From Mumia xiangluensis (GTDB lineage: Bacteria; Actinomycetota; Actinomycetes; Propionibacteriales; Nocardioidaceae): a stretch of DNA of 64,000 bases. The stretch lies in contig NZ_WJYO01000007.1 of the NCBI RefSeq assembly GCF_010994095.1, positions 124,001 to 188,000 of the forward strand, written 5' to 3'. The notes under the pieces are model-generated. The model ran no database searches. It saw nothing but the letters and a program-made list of their open reading frames with translations, and had not been told where the DNA came from. The position numbers were made by a program, and so were the translations under genes. Position 1 is the stretch's first letter. The number at the start of each line of letters is the position of its first letter. This document shows positions 40,506-49,210 of the stretch, one piece after another.

Positions 40506-41674
40506 GCACCGTCGCACCCCTGGATCTCGCGGCCCTCGACACCCTGCTGAGCGATGACGAGAAGGCTGTCCGGGCCTCCGTCCGACAGCTGTGCACGGAG
40601 CGGATCGACCCGTTCGTCGCCGAGTGGTTCGAGCAGGGCACCATCCCCGGGATCCGCGACCTGGCGAAGGAGCTCGGCTCCCTCGGCGTCCTCGGCATGC
40701 ACCTCGAGGGGTACGGCTGCGCCGGGATGACCGCCACCGAGTACGGCGTCGCCTGCCTCGAGCTGGAGGCCACCGACTCGGGCATCCGCTCGCTCGTCTC
40801 GGTGCAGGGCTCCCTGGCGATGTTCGCCATCTGGAAGTGGGGCAGCGAGGAGCACAAGCAGCAGTGGCTGCCGGCGATGGCCGAAGGAACGGCGATCGGC
40901 TGCTTCGGCCTCACCGAACCCGACCACGGCTCCGACCCGGGCTCGATGCGCACCACGGCCCGCCGCCACGGGGAAGACTGGATCCTCGACGGCCAGAAGA
41001 TGTGGATCACGAACGCCCCGGTCGCCGACGTCGCGGTCGTGTGGGCTCAGACCGACGAGGGCGTGCGCGGCTTCGTCGTACCGACCGACTCCCCCGGCTT
41101 CTCCGCCCCAGAGATCAAGCACAAGATGTCGCTGCGCGCGTCGATCACGGGTGAGATCGTGCTGGACTCCGTACGTCTCCCCGACTCCGCAGCCTTCCCC
41201 GACGTCCGCGGCCTCAAGGGTCCGCTGGCCTGCCTCAACGAGGCGCGCTACGGCATCGTGTGGGGCGCGATGGGCGCGGCCCGCAGCTCACTGCAGGCCG
41301 CACTCTCGTACGCGGTCGAGCGCACCCAGTTCGACAAGCCGATCGCCGCCTTCCAGCTGACGCAGCAGAAGCTGGCCGACATGTCGCTGGAGTACACCAA
41401 GGGCCTGCTGCTGGCGATCCACCTCGGTCGCCTCAAGGATGCCGGGACGTTGCGTCCGGAGCAGGTGAGCCTCGGCAAGCTCAACAACGTGCGCGAGGCG
41501 CTCGAGATCTGCCGGACCGCCCGGACGATCCTGGCCGCGAACGGCATCTCGCTCGAGTACCCGGTGATCCGGCACATGAACAACCTGGAGTCGGTGCTCA
41601 CCTACGAGGGCACGGTCGAGATGCACACGCTCGTCGTCGGGCAGGCTCTCACCGGGATCCCGGCCTTCCGATGA
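40502..41674 (+). CDS. gcdH: Glutaryl-CoA dehydrogenase (acyl-CoA dehydrogenase family)
   Basis: This 390-residue protein starts at ATG 40502 (ATGA overlap). GCDH-specific features are IRSLVSVQGSLAMFAIWKWG with the glutarate-binding region, FGLTEPDHGSDPGSM, MSLRASITGEIVLDSVRLPD, ANGISLEYPVIRHMNNLESV and LTYEGTVEMHTLVVGQA, where the Glu of YEGT is the catalytic base. It converts glutaryl-CoA to crotonyl-CoA with loss of CO2, in the cytosol, giving electrons to ETF. This anchors the operon to a C5 dicarboxylate route. Confidence 0.92.
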   Translation: MSTVAPLDLAALDTLLSDDEKAVRASVRQLCTERIDPFVAEWFEQGTIPGIRDLAKELGSLGVLGMHLEGYGCAGMTATEYGVACLELEATDSGIRSLVSVQGSLAMFAIWKWGSEEHKQQWLPAMAEGTAIGCFGLTEPDHGSDPGSMRTTARRHGEDWILDGQKMWITNAPVADVAVVWAQTDEGVRGFVVPTDSPGFSAPEIKHKMSLRASITGEIVLDSVRLPDSAAFPDVRGLKGPLACLNEARYGIVWGAMGAARSSLQAALSYAVERTQFDKPIAAFQLTQQKLADMSLEYTKGLLLAIHLGRLKDAGTLRPEQVSLGKLNNVREALEICRTARTILAANGISLEYPVIRHMNNLESVLTYEGTVEMHTLVVGQALTGIPAFR

Positions 41675-43287
41675 CGACGTACGACGCGGCGCTCGCCGGG
41701 CAGCTGCACGAGCACGAGGTCGAGGTCGTCTACGGCCTGATCGGTGACGCCAACCTCTTCTTCGTCGACCACTGGGTGAACAAGGTCGGCGGTCGCTACA
41801 TCGGCGCCGCGCACGAGGCGAACGCCGTGATGATGGCAGCCGGGCACGCGCGCGCGACCGGTGCCGTCGGTGTCGCGACCGTGACCCACGGCCCTGGGCT
41901 GACGAACGTCGTCACCGCGCTCGTCGAGTGCGCCAAGAGCTCGATCCCGGTGCTGGTGATCGCCGGCCGGACGTCGGACCAGCGCCGTCACGCGCCGCAG
42001 AAGCTCGTCCAGCGACCGCTCGTCGAGGCGACAGGTGCAGGGTTCGAGGTGGCTCGCGCCGCCGACACGCTCGATGCGGACCTGGCCCACGCGTTCTGGC
42101 GGGCGCGTGCCGAGCGGCGCCCGATCGTGCTCGAGGTGCCGATCGACCTGATGGGTCAGGAGGTACCCGAGCAGACCGGCCGCGGCGCTCGCCCCATGGC
42201 CCTCACCCGGAGCGCGCCGGCCCCCGGCGCCATCGACACCGCGCTCGGAATCGTGATGTCCTCCCGGCGGCCGATCGTCCTGGCAGGGCAGGGCGCTCTC
42301 CACGCCCGCGAGCCGCTCGTCCGGTTGGCCGCGATGCTCGGGGCGCCGCTGGCCTGCACCGCACAGGCCAAGGATCTGTTCGCCGGCGAGCCCGCCCACC
42401 TCGGGATCTTCGGCACGCTGTCCACGGCGGCGGCTCAGGACGTCATCGCCGACAGCGACTGCATCCTCGCCTTCGGTGCGTCCATCACACCCGAGACCTC
42501 CGACAAGGGAGGCCTGCTTGAGGGCAGGACGCTGATCCAGTGCGACGACGACGCGGCAGCGATCGGGCGGTACGTCCTTCCCGACGCCGCGATCGTCGGC
42601 GACGCCGCCGCGACGGCTGAGGAGCTCGTACGGTGGCTGGAGGAGGCGGAGGCGACACCGTCCGCCTTCGCTGCGCGTGCCGCCGCTCGGCTGGCCGAGC
42701 CAGCGCGTCGCGTCGCCGCACCCGGTCGTGCGGGGACGGTCGACCTCCAGGAGGTCTTCCGGCACCTCGACGAAATCCTGCCGAACGAGCGGACGGTTGT
42801 CGTCGACGTCGGCCGGTTCGCGCTGCACGCGCTCCGCGTCATGACGGCGCCCGACGCGAGGTCGTGGATGTGGGCAGGTGCCGGGTTCGCCTCGATCGGA
42901 CTCGCCACGGGGATGGCGATCGGAGCAGCCGCGTCGCGGCCGGACCGCCCCACCGTGCTCCTGGTCGGCGATGGTGGCTTCGCGCTCGGTGGCCTCAACG
43001 AGTTCACGACGGCAGTCAGTCACGGTCTGGACCTGGTCTGCGTCGTGGCGAACGACGGGTCGTACGGCGCGGAGCACGTTCAGTTCACCGGCCGGGGGCT
43101 CGACCCCGCACTGTCGTTGCTCACCTGGCCCGACTTCGCGGCGGTCGCCTCCGCGCTGGGAGGTGACGGTGTCACGATCAGGACATCGGAGGAGCTGAGC
43201 ACCATCGGCGACGTCATCGCCCGGCGTACGCGTCCGCTCTTGATCGACGTGCGCCTCGACCCCGATCGCGTGACGTCGTTCGAGTGA
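41671..43287 (+). CDS. Thiamine pyrophosphate-dependent enzyme (acetolactate synthase-like)
   Basis: This 538-residue protein starts at ATG 41671 (ATGA overlap). The three TPP-enzyme domains are visible: the PYR domain with AAHEANAVMMAAGHARATG (catalytic Glu) and THGPGLTNVVTALVEC, a central domain from about residue 190, and the PP domain with LLVGDGGFALGGLNEFTTAV and VCVVANDGSYGAEH (metal-binding GDG...N). It could be a decarboxylase, lyase or carboligase acting on a 2-oxo acid or 2-hydroxyacyl-CoA. Its substrate in this pathway is not evident. Confidence 0.88.
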   Translation: MTTYDAALAGQLHEHEVEVVYGLIGDANLFFVDHWVNKVGGRYIGAAHEANAVMMAAGHARATGAVGVATVTHGPGLTNVVTALVECAKSSIPVLVIAGRTSDQRRHAPQKLVQRPLVEATGAGFEVARAADTLDADLAHAFWRARAERRPIVLEVPIDLMGQEVPEQTGRGARPMALTRSAPAPGAIDTALGIVMSSRRPIVLAGQGALHAREPLVRLAAMLGAPLACTAQAKDLFAGEPAHLGIFGTLSTAAAQDVIADSDCILAFGASITPETSDKGGLLEGRTLIQCDDDAAAIGRYVLPDAAIVGDAAATAEELVRWLEEAEATPSAFAARAAARLAEPARRVAAPGRAGTVDLQEVFRHLDEILPNERTVVVDVGRFALHALRVMTAPDARSWMWAGAGFASIGLATGMAIGAAASRPDRPTVLLVGDGGFALGGLNEFTTAVSHGLDLVCVVANDGSYGAEHVQFTGRGLDPALSLLTWPDFAAVASALGGDGVTIRTSEELSTIGDVIARRTRPLLIDVRLDPDRVTSFE

Positions 43288-43307
43288 CCGTCCAGGAAGG
43301 AGCTGGG

Positions 43308-44978
43308 ATGACGACCTCGTCATACGGCGACAGGCCGTGGCTCGCGCTCTACCGCGAGGGCCAGCCCACCGACATCGACCCGGAGTTCGACAACCTGCTC
43401 GCCATGGTGGACGACGCGGTGCGGCGCGCGCCCCACCAGGACGCCATCCGCTATTTCGACGGTCGGATGAGCCTGGCCGAGCTGGACGCGGCGGCCGACG
43501 CTCTGGCGGCCGCGCTGCAGCAGCGGGGATTCGCCGCCGGCGATCGGTTGGCGCTGTTCAGTCAGAACCATCCGGCGTTCGTCATCGGCATGCTCGCGGC
43601 CTGGAAGGCCGGCGGCGTCGCCGTGTCGGTCAACCCGATGTACAAGCAGCGCGAGCTCCGGCACCTGCTGCAGGACTCGGGCGCCAGAGTGCTGCTGTGC
43701 CTCGACGAGGTTCACGAGGTGGCTGCCGACGTCCTGGCCGGAGCAGGGCACGAGGTGGAGATCGTGATCAGCTCCGCGGGGCGAGACTTCCAGACCCGCG
43801 ACGATCCGCGGGTCCTGCCGGACCGCGATCCCGCCGCCCTGCCCGGAGCCGTCGGACTCACCGACCTGCTGGCCCGGCACGCCGGCCAGCGGCCCGCGCC
43901 GGTACGCGCGGCGCATCCGGACGATCCGGCGTTCCTCGTCTACACCTCCGGCACGACCGGCGAGCCGAAGGGCGCCTGCCTGTCCCACGCGAACCTCGTG
44001 TTCAACGCACGCAGCTACCGCGAGTGGATGGAGCTGTCACCGCCCGACGCCATCCTCGCGATCGCGCCACTGTTCCACATCACCGGACTGGTCGGACACG
44101 GTGTGCTGTCGTTGCTCGTGCCCGCACCGCTGGTGCTCGGACACCGGTTCAACGCCGAGGTCATGGTCGATCTGATCCGCGAGCACCGGCCCGTCTTCAC
44201 GGTCGGGGCGATCACCGCCTTCACGGCGATGGTGGGGGGGCCCGGCGTCGGACCGGACGACTTCGCCTCGCTCACGAAGGTCTACTCCGGCGGTGCGCCC
44301 ATACCGCCGTCGGTGGCCGACAAGGTCGAGTCGGTTCTCGGCGCCTACGTGCACAACGCCTACGGGCTGACGGAGACGTCGTCGATCACGCACCTCGTCC
44401 CCCCGCAGCGACGGGCGCCGGTCGATCCCGAGTCGGGTGCGCTGTCGATCGGCGTCCCGATCGCTTCCGTCCGAGCCCGGATCGTCGACGGGGCCGGCGA
44501 CGAGGTCCCGCTCGGCGAGGTCGGCGAGCTGGCCATCGCCGGTCCGCAGGTGGCCGAGGGCTACTGGGGGCGGCCGGACGCGACGGCGGCGTCGTTCCCG
44601 GGCGGGGAGCTGCGGACGGGCGATGTCGGCTTCATGGACTCCGACGGGTGGTTCTACCTCGTCGACCGGCTGAAGGACGTGATCATCGCATCCGGCTACA
44701 AGGTGTGGCCGCGAGAGGTCGAGGACGTGCTCTACAGCCACCCGGCGGTCCGCGAGGCGGCAGTCGTCGGCGTCCCTGACGAGTACCGGGGAGAGACCGT
44801 GCACGCCTTCGTGTCGCTGCAGCCGGACGCGGTGGTGACGGAGGCCGCGCTTGTCGCGCACTGCCGCGAGCGGATGGCGGCGTACAAGTACCCCCGCGCG
44901 ATCGCATTCGTCGACGAGCTGCCCAAGACTGCGAGCGGCAAGATCCTGCGGCGGGAGCTACGGGGCGGGCGTGCCTGA
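43308..44978 (+). CDS. AMP-forming acyl-CoA synthetase
   Basis: This 556-residue protein starts at ATG 43308, five bases after GGAAGGAG; GTG 43284, which overlaps the previous stop, is also in frame. Adenylate-forming motifs are LVYTSGTTGEPKGACLSHAN (P-loop), YGLTETSSITHL, ELRTGDVGFMDSDGWFYLVD, RLKDVIIASGYKVWPREVED and the C-terminal catalytic Lys in LPKTASGKILRREL. It activates a carboxylic acid to its CoA thioester. Last gene of the operon; its 3' end overlaps a convergent tetR gene by 21 bases. Confidence 0.9.
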   Translation: MTTSSYGDRPWLALYREGQPTDIDPEFDNLLAMVDDAVRRAPHQDAIRYFDGRMSLAELDAAADALAAALQQRGFAAGDRLALFSQNHPAFVIGMLAAWKAGGVAVSVNPMYKQRELRHLLQDSGARVLLCLDEVHEVAADVLAGAGHEVEIVISSAGRDFQTRDDPRVLPDRDPAALPGAVGLTDLLARHAGQRPAPVRAAHPDDPAFLVYTSGTTGEPKGACLSHANLVFNARSYREWMELSPPDAILAIAPLFHITGLVGHGVLSLLVPAPLVLGHRFNAEVMVDLIREHRPVFTVGAITAFTAMVGGPGVGPDDFASLTKVYSGGAPIPPSVADKVESVLGAYVHNAYGLTETSSITHLVPPQRRAPVDPESGALSIGVPIASVRARIVDGAGDEVPLGEVGELAIAGPQVAEGYWGRPDATAASFPGGELRTGDVGFMDSDGWFYLVDRLKDVIIASGYKVWPREVEDVLYSHPAVREAAVVGVPDEYRGETVHAFVSLQPDAVVTEAALVAHCRERMAAYKYPRAIAFVDELPKTASGKILRRELRGGRA

Positions 44979-45647
44979 GGACGTGCGACGCCCCAGCGGC
45001 ACGAGCTGCACCTCGAGGCGCGGTCGGAGCCGATCCCACAGCGTGCTCGGCTCGAACCCGCGCACGGGCGTGCGGTCGATCTCGTGCATATAGGTGCCGT
45101 GGAGGTTCTGGGCGACGAGCGCGGCGTCGACGGCGGGGTCGAGGACACCCGCGCGCTGTCCCTCGCCGAGGATCGAGACGACGAGCCGGATCGTGCGGTC
45201 GCCCTGCGACACCGGACGCGCACTCACGTCCGGGTCCACGTCGAACCCCTGGCGCAGGTAGAGCGACGCGTTGTGGGGCGACGCCTGGTAGAACGCGCAG
45301 CGACGCTGGTAGATGTGGAAGATCCGCTCGAGGACGGCATCCATCGACGGCGGCAGGCCCGCCTGCCGTGCGACGATGCGGGCGTCCTCCTCCTCGACCA
45401 CGCTCAGCTGCGCGTCGAGGTGGTCCGCGTAGACCATCGTGAGCAGCTCCTGCTTGCCCTTGATGTAGCGGAAGAGCGTGGCCTCGGCGACGCCCGCGCG
45501 GCGCGCGATGTCGCGGGTGGTGATGGAGGTGAAGTCCTTCTCGAGGAGCAGCTCGGTGGCGGCGACCCTGATGCGGTCCAGGCGTTCGCGCCGGGCCACG
45601 TCACGGGGCCCCTGATCGGAGGCGGGCACGCAGAGAGCGTACTGCAC
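44958..45647 (-). CDS. TetR-family regulator of the hydrolase/BVMO pair
   Basis: This protein has up to 229 residues from GTG 45647 (GTG 45629 is an alternative). The N-terminal helix-turn-helix is LEKDFTSITTRDIARRAGVA then EATLFRYIKGKQELLTMVYA. The remaining helices form the ligand pocket. It is divergent from the alpha/beta hydrolase gene and the gap holds two similar palindromes, a standard autoregulated TetR layout. Its 3' end overlaps the acyl-CoA synthetase gene antisense. Confidence 0.87.
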   Translation of the reverse strand: MQYALCVPASDQGPRDVARRERLDRIRVAATELLLEKDFTSITTRDIARRAGVAEATLFRYIKGKQELLTMVYADHLDAQLSVVEEEDARIVARQAGLPPSMDAVLERIFHIYQRRCAFYQASPHNASLYLRQGFDVDPDVSARPVSQGDRTIRLVVSILGEGQRAGVLDPAVDAALVAQNLHGTYMHEIDRTPVRGFEPSTLWDRLRPRLEVQLVPLGRRTSSGTPAP

Positions 45648-45683
45648 AACGGGCTCGCAGGGCGCCGCCGGGCTGGTTATGGA

Positions 45684-45786
45684 GAGAGTGCACTTTCAAT
45701 CAGGCCGCTCTCGCACCGCCTCCAATTTTAGTCTTCAATCGCTCACAGGTATTGCTCGACTAGAAATTGTGAGAGTACGCTCTCAC
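45684..45786. promoter_or_regulatory. Two TetR-operator-like palindromes in the divergent promoter
   Basis: Site 1 is GAGAGTGCACTTTC (45684-45697, 12 of 14 symmetric). Site 2 is GTGAGAGTACGCTCTCAC (45769-45786), with perfect 7-base arms around a four-base centre. Both share an AGAGTRCRCT core, which suggests one regulator. The region is clearly AT-richer than its surroundings. The TetR gene to the left is the obvious ligand. Confidence 0.7.
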
Positions 45787-45816
45787 TATTCATCGAACCG
45801 ACTCCCGAGGGATCTC

Positions 45817-46668
45817 GTGAACTTTCTTCCTGGCGTGCGCGAGGGCGTCGTCCGCACCTCCCGTGCGCGTGTGACGTCCTACGACTCGACCGACCCCGAC
45901 GACCCCCGCACCCCGGTCGTGCTGCTCCACGGCACCGGCGGCACGGCCACGAGCCACTTCTGGGCGCTCTTCCCGATGCTCGCCGAGCACCACCGCGTCA
46001 TCGCGCTCGACTTCACCGACCCCGCCGAGGCCGACGGCGAGCCCGACACGAGCTGGTACGTCGAGCAGGTCGAGGCCGTCGTCGCCGCGCTCAGTCCGCA
46101 CCGTCGCGTCGCGGTCGTCGGCTACTCGTTCGGTGCCGTCGTCGCCGCCGCGTTCGCCGGTCGCCGGCAGGAGCTGGTCGAGAGCCTCGTCCTCGTCGCA
46201 GGCTGGACCCGGTCGGACCAGCAGCAGCAGCTCCGGAACGAGGTCTGGTCACGGCTCCACGCCGAGGGCTCGTCAGCCCTGCCTGCGTTCATGGTGTTCA
46301 CCGCCTACAGCCCGGCGTACCTGCTCGCCCGCACGGCGCCCGAGCTCGCCGACCTCGTCGCGAGCGCCGCGACGGGACGCGACCGCGCGACGATGATGCG
46401 GTTCAACCGCACCGTCGACGTCAGCGAGGACGTCGCCCAGATCGCGGCGCCGACGCTCGTCGTGGGCTGCACCGCGGACCAGATGGTCCCGCCGCACCAC
46501 GCGCGACTGCTCTTCGGCGGCATCCGCGACGCGCGCTACGTCGAGATCCGCTCCGGTCACGCCGTGGTGCACGAGCGCCCGGCCGAGCTCTACCACCTCA
46601 TCGACCCGTTCCTCACCGACCCGGCGAGGACGACGCCGGGCGACGTCATCCTCCAGGAGGCCGTGTGA
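45817..46668 (+). CDS. Alpha/beta hydrolase
   Basis: About 283 residues from GTG 45817, which has GAGGGA six bases upstream; the frame runs back to 45679, but that part covers the operator sites and is not protein-like. The fold shows VVLLHGTGGTATSHFWALFP (oxyanion HG), nucleophile elbow VVGYSFGAVVAAAFAG, an acid around VVGCTADQMVPPHHA, and catalytic His in IRSGHAVVHERP. It probably hydrolyses the ester or lactone made by the downstream monooxygenase, with which it overlaps by four bases. Confidence 0.88.
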   Translation: MNFLPGVREGVVRTSRARVTSYDSTDPDDPRTPVVLLHGTGGTATSHFWALFPMLAEHHRVIALDFTDPAEADGEPDTSWYVEQVEAVVAALSPHRRVAVVGYSFGAVVAAAFAGRRQELVESLVLVAGWTRSDQQQQLRNEVWSRLHAEGSSALPAFMVFTAYSPAYLLARTAPELADLVASAATGRDRATMMRFNRTVDVSEDVAQIAAPTLVVGCTADQMVPPHHARLLFGGIRDARYVEIRSGHAVVHERPAELYHLIDPFLTDPARTTPGDVILQEAV

Positions 46669-48203
46669 GCACCATCGTCAGTCCGCCCGTGCCCGCCGCC
46701 GGCAACGAGACGGTGCTCAGCGACACCGACGTCCTGATCGTGGGGACGGGGTTCTCCGGCCTCGCGATCGGCACGCGGCTCGCACGGCAGGGACGTCACT
46801 CGTTCGCGCTGGTCGACCGCGCCTCGTCGGTCGGCGGCACGTGGCGCGACAACACCTACCCCGGCGCTGCGTGCGACATCCCCTCCCACCTGTACTCGTT
46901 CTCGTTCCGCCCGTCGACGTCGTGGTCGCACGTGTACGGCCGCCAACCGCAGATCCTCGACTATCTCGAGCGCACCGCAGTGGAGGAGGGGCTCCTCCCC
47001 CACACCTTCCTGGACTCAGAGATGCTCGACGCCGTCTGGGACGAGCAGGCCCAGCGGTGGGACGTCCGCACCTCGCGCGGCCGGCACCTCGCGACCACCC
47101 TCGTCACCGCGTGCGGCCACTTGTCCGACCCCGCGATCCCCGACCTCGAGGGGCTCGACACGTTCACCGGCGAGATCTTCCACTCCGCCCGCTGGAACCA
47201 CGACGTCGACCTCGTCGGCAAGCGGATCGGCGTCGTCGGCACGGGCGCCTCGGCCATCCAGATCGTGCCGGAGCTTGCTGACCTCGCCGAGTCGCTGACC
47301 GTCTTCCAGCGGTCCGCGCCCTACATCGTGCCGCGGAAGGACCGTGCCTACTCGGAGGCGGAGAAGACGATGTTCGGCCGGCTGCCCGAGACGGCGCAGC
47401 AGCTGCGCGCGGGCCTCTTCTGGGACAGCGAGGCTCGGTTCCCCCAACGCCTCGGAGTTCCCGCGTTCCTGGCGCAGATGAAGAAGGCGGCCCGCGATCA
47501 CCTGGCAGCGCAGGTCGCCGACGCCGATCTTCGCGACCGGCTCACCCCGGCGTACGAGCTCGGGTGCAAGCGCATCCTGCTCTCCAACACCTACTATCCG
47601 GCGCTCACCCAGCCGCACGTGCGCCTCGAGACGAGCGGGATCGCGCGGATGACCGAGACCGGCGTCGTCGCGCGCGACGGCTCGGAGATCGCGCTGGACG
47701 TCCTGGTGGTGGCGACCGGCTTCGAGGCCACCGACCTTCCCTTCGCCCATCGCATCCGTGGCCGCGACGGCAGGCTCCTGTCGGACCACTGGGCCGAGGG
47801 CGGGCGGACGGTCGCGAGCACGAGCGTCGCCGGCTTCCCGAACCTCTTCGTCATGCAGGGACCCAACACCGGCCTCGGCGCCGGCTCGATCGTCTACATC
47901 ATCGAGAGCCAGGCGGAGTACGTCAGCGGGGCCGTCGACTTCATCGTCGATCGCGAGTCCGCGATCGAGCCGACCGTGGAGGCGGAGGACGCGTATGTCG
48001 CCGACCTCGACCTGCGCAGCCAGGGGACGGTGTGGCTCTCCGAGGGTTGTCGCAGCTGGTACCGGCACCCGGTGAGCGGACGACTGTCGGCTCTGTGGCC
48101 CGACTACATGCATCGCTATCGTGCCGAGAACGGCGCGTTCGACCCTGCACCGTACGAGATCCTCGGCTCGGGGAGGACGGTCGCCGCTGGGCAGGCCCGC
48201 TGA
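46665..48203 (+). CDS. Baeyer-Villiger flavin monooxygenase
   Basis: This 512-residue protein starts at GTG 46665 (GTGA overlap) with AGGAGG just upstream. The FAD fold is DVLIVGTGFSGLAIGTRLAR and the NADP fold is IGVVGTGASAIQIVPELADL. The BVMO fingerprint FxGxxxHxxxW is met by FTGEIFHSARW (residues 167-177). It inserts oxygen next to a ketone using NADPH and O2, giving an ester or lactone. Together with the hydrolase and TetR gene it forms a compact ketone-degradation unit; the ketone is unknown. Confidence 0.92.
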   Translation: MSTIVSPPVPAAGNETVLSDTDVLIVGTGFSGLAIGTRLARQGRHSFALVDRASSVGGTWRDNTYPGAACDIPSHLYSFSFRPSTSWSHVYGRQPQILDYLERTAVEEGLLPHTFLDSEMLDAVWDEQAQRWDVRTSRGRHLATTLVTACGHLSDPAIPDLEGLDTFTGEIFHSARWNHDVDLVGKRIGVVGTGASAIQIVPELADLAESLTVFQRSAPYIVPRKDRAYSEAEKTMFGRLPETAQQLRAGLFWDSEARFPQRLGVPAFLAQMKKAARDHLAAQVADADLRDRLTPAYELGCKRILLSNTYYPALTQPHVRLETSGIARMTETGVVARDGSEIALDVLVVATGFEATDLPFAHRIRGRDGRLLSDHWAEGGRTVASTSVAGFPNLFVMQGPNTGLGAGSIVYIIESQAEYVSGAVDFIVDRESAIEPTVEAEDAYVADLDLRSQGTVWLSEGCRSWYRHPVSGRLSALWPDYMHRYRAENGAFDPAPYEILGSGRTVAAGQAR

Positions 48204-48241
48204 CACAGCCGAGGACCTGGTCACGCCCTACGCTGACCTTC

Positions 48242-49156
48242 GTGAGCCCGGCTCAGGCGACGCAGGCATCGATCGAACGCACCGCCCTGCGGCGCTCGAT
48301 CGTCGCCGCGGCCGCGCTGGGCGGGCTGGCGATGGTCTGGGGCGTCGCGAGCGAGCTGCGCATCCTCCTCCTCGACGGCGCCTACGCCCTCATCGGGATC
48401 GCGCTGACCTGGTTCGGGCTGCAGGCCGCGCGAGCCGTCGAGGAGGGCCCCACCAAGCGGTTCCCGTTCGGGCGCGACGCCTTCACGCCGCTCGCTGTCC
48501 TCCTCCAGGGCGTCGCCCTCGCCGGGACTCTCCTGTACGCCCTGGCGGACGCGGTCGTCCTGCTGCGGGAGGGCGGCGATCCCGTCGCGACCAGGAGCCT
48601 CGTCCTCTACGGCCTGATCTCCGCACTGGGTGCGGCCGCGGTCTACGTCTCGCTGCGCCGGACCGGCTCGGACTCGGACCTCGTGGGCGCGGAGATCGCG
48701 ACCTGGCGTGCGAGCGCGGTCCTCAGCGTCGGCATGGTGGTGGGCGCAGTCGTGGCGATCGTCCTCGACGAGTCCACGTCGCTCGACGTGACGGCGTACG
48801 TCGATCCGGTGCTGGTGATCCTCGCCTGCGTCGCTCTCGCTCCGACGCCCGTCGGCCTGCTGCGGTCGGGCGTACGCGAGCTCCTGCAGGGCGCTCCGTC
48901 GGCGGAGGTGCAGGAGTCCGTGCGCGCGGTCGTCGACCAGGTCCAGAACCAGTTCGGTCTCGACGAGCCGATCGTCCGGATGCGCAAGGTCGGCCGGAAG
49001 CTGTTCCTCGAGGTCGACTTCGTCGTCGAGCCCGACGGGTGGCAGGTCTCCGACGAGGACGACGTCCGCCGTGCGGTCCTCGCAGGCCTCGAGCCGCTCG
49101 GTTTCGAGCTGTGGGCCTACATCGAGCTCACGACCGACAGGTCACTCGTCGAGTAG
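48242..49156 (+). CDS. Cation diffusion facilitator-family transporter
   Basis: This 304-residue protein starts at GTG 48242. Six helices are seen in the first 210 residues: SELRILLLDGAYALIGIALT, KRFPFGRDAFTPLAVLLQG with the family Gly-Arg-x-x pattern, and VDPVLVILACVALAPTPVGL. A cytoplasmic ferredoxin-like C-terminal domain follows (VRMRKVGRKLFLEVDFVVEP). CDF proteins export Zn, Fe, Co or Mn by proton exchange; the metal cannot be told because the histidine-rich loop is absent. Confidence 0.85.
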   Translation: MSPAQATQASIERTALRRSIVAAAALGGLAMVWGVASELRILLLDGAYALIGIALTWFGLQAARAVEEGPTKRFPFGRDAFTPLAVLLQGVALAGTLLYALADAVVLLREGGDPVATRSLVLYGLISALGAAAVYVSLRRTGSDSDLVGAEIATWRASAVLSVGMVVGAVVAIVLDESTSLDVTAYVDPVLVILACVALAPTPVGLLRSGVRELLQGAPSAEVQESVRAVVDQVQNQFGLDEPIVRMRKVGRKLFLEVDFVVEPDGWQVSDEDDVRRAVLAGLEPLGFELWAYIELTTDRSLVE

Positions 49157-49158
49157 GA

Positions 49159-49200
49159 CCGGCGGGAGGTGCGAACGGAGTGGGTAGCACCCCCCGCCGG
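49159..49200. terminator. Bidirectional terminator hairpin
   Basis: CCGGCGGGAGGTGC (49159-49172) pairs with GCACCCCCCGCCGG (49187-49200) over 14 bp with a single mismatch, around a 14-base loop. It starts two bases after the CDF stop codon and ends ten bases before the stop of the convergent secreted-protein gene, so it may serve both. Confidence 0.7.
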
Positions 49201-49210
49201 CCGGCCGGTG

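Noticed and set aside
45679-45816. N-terminal extension of the alpha/beta hydrolase from ATG 45679
   Set aside because: It would translate two operator palindromes and an AT-rich promoter region; GTG 45817 has a GAGGGA site and begins a normal hydrolase.
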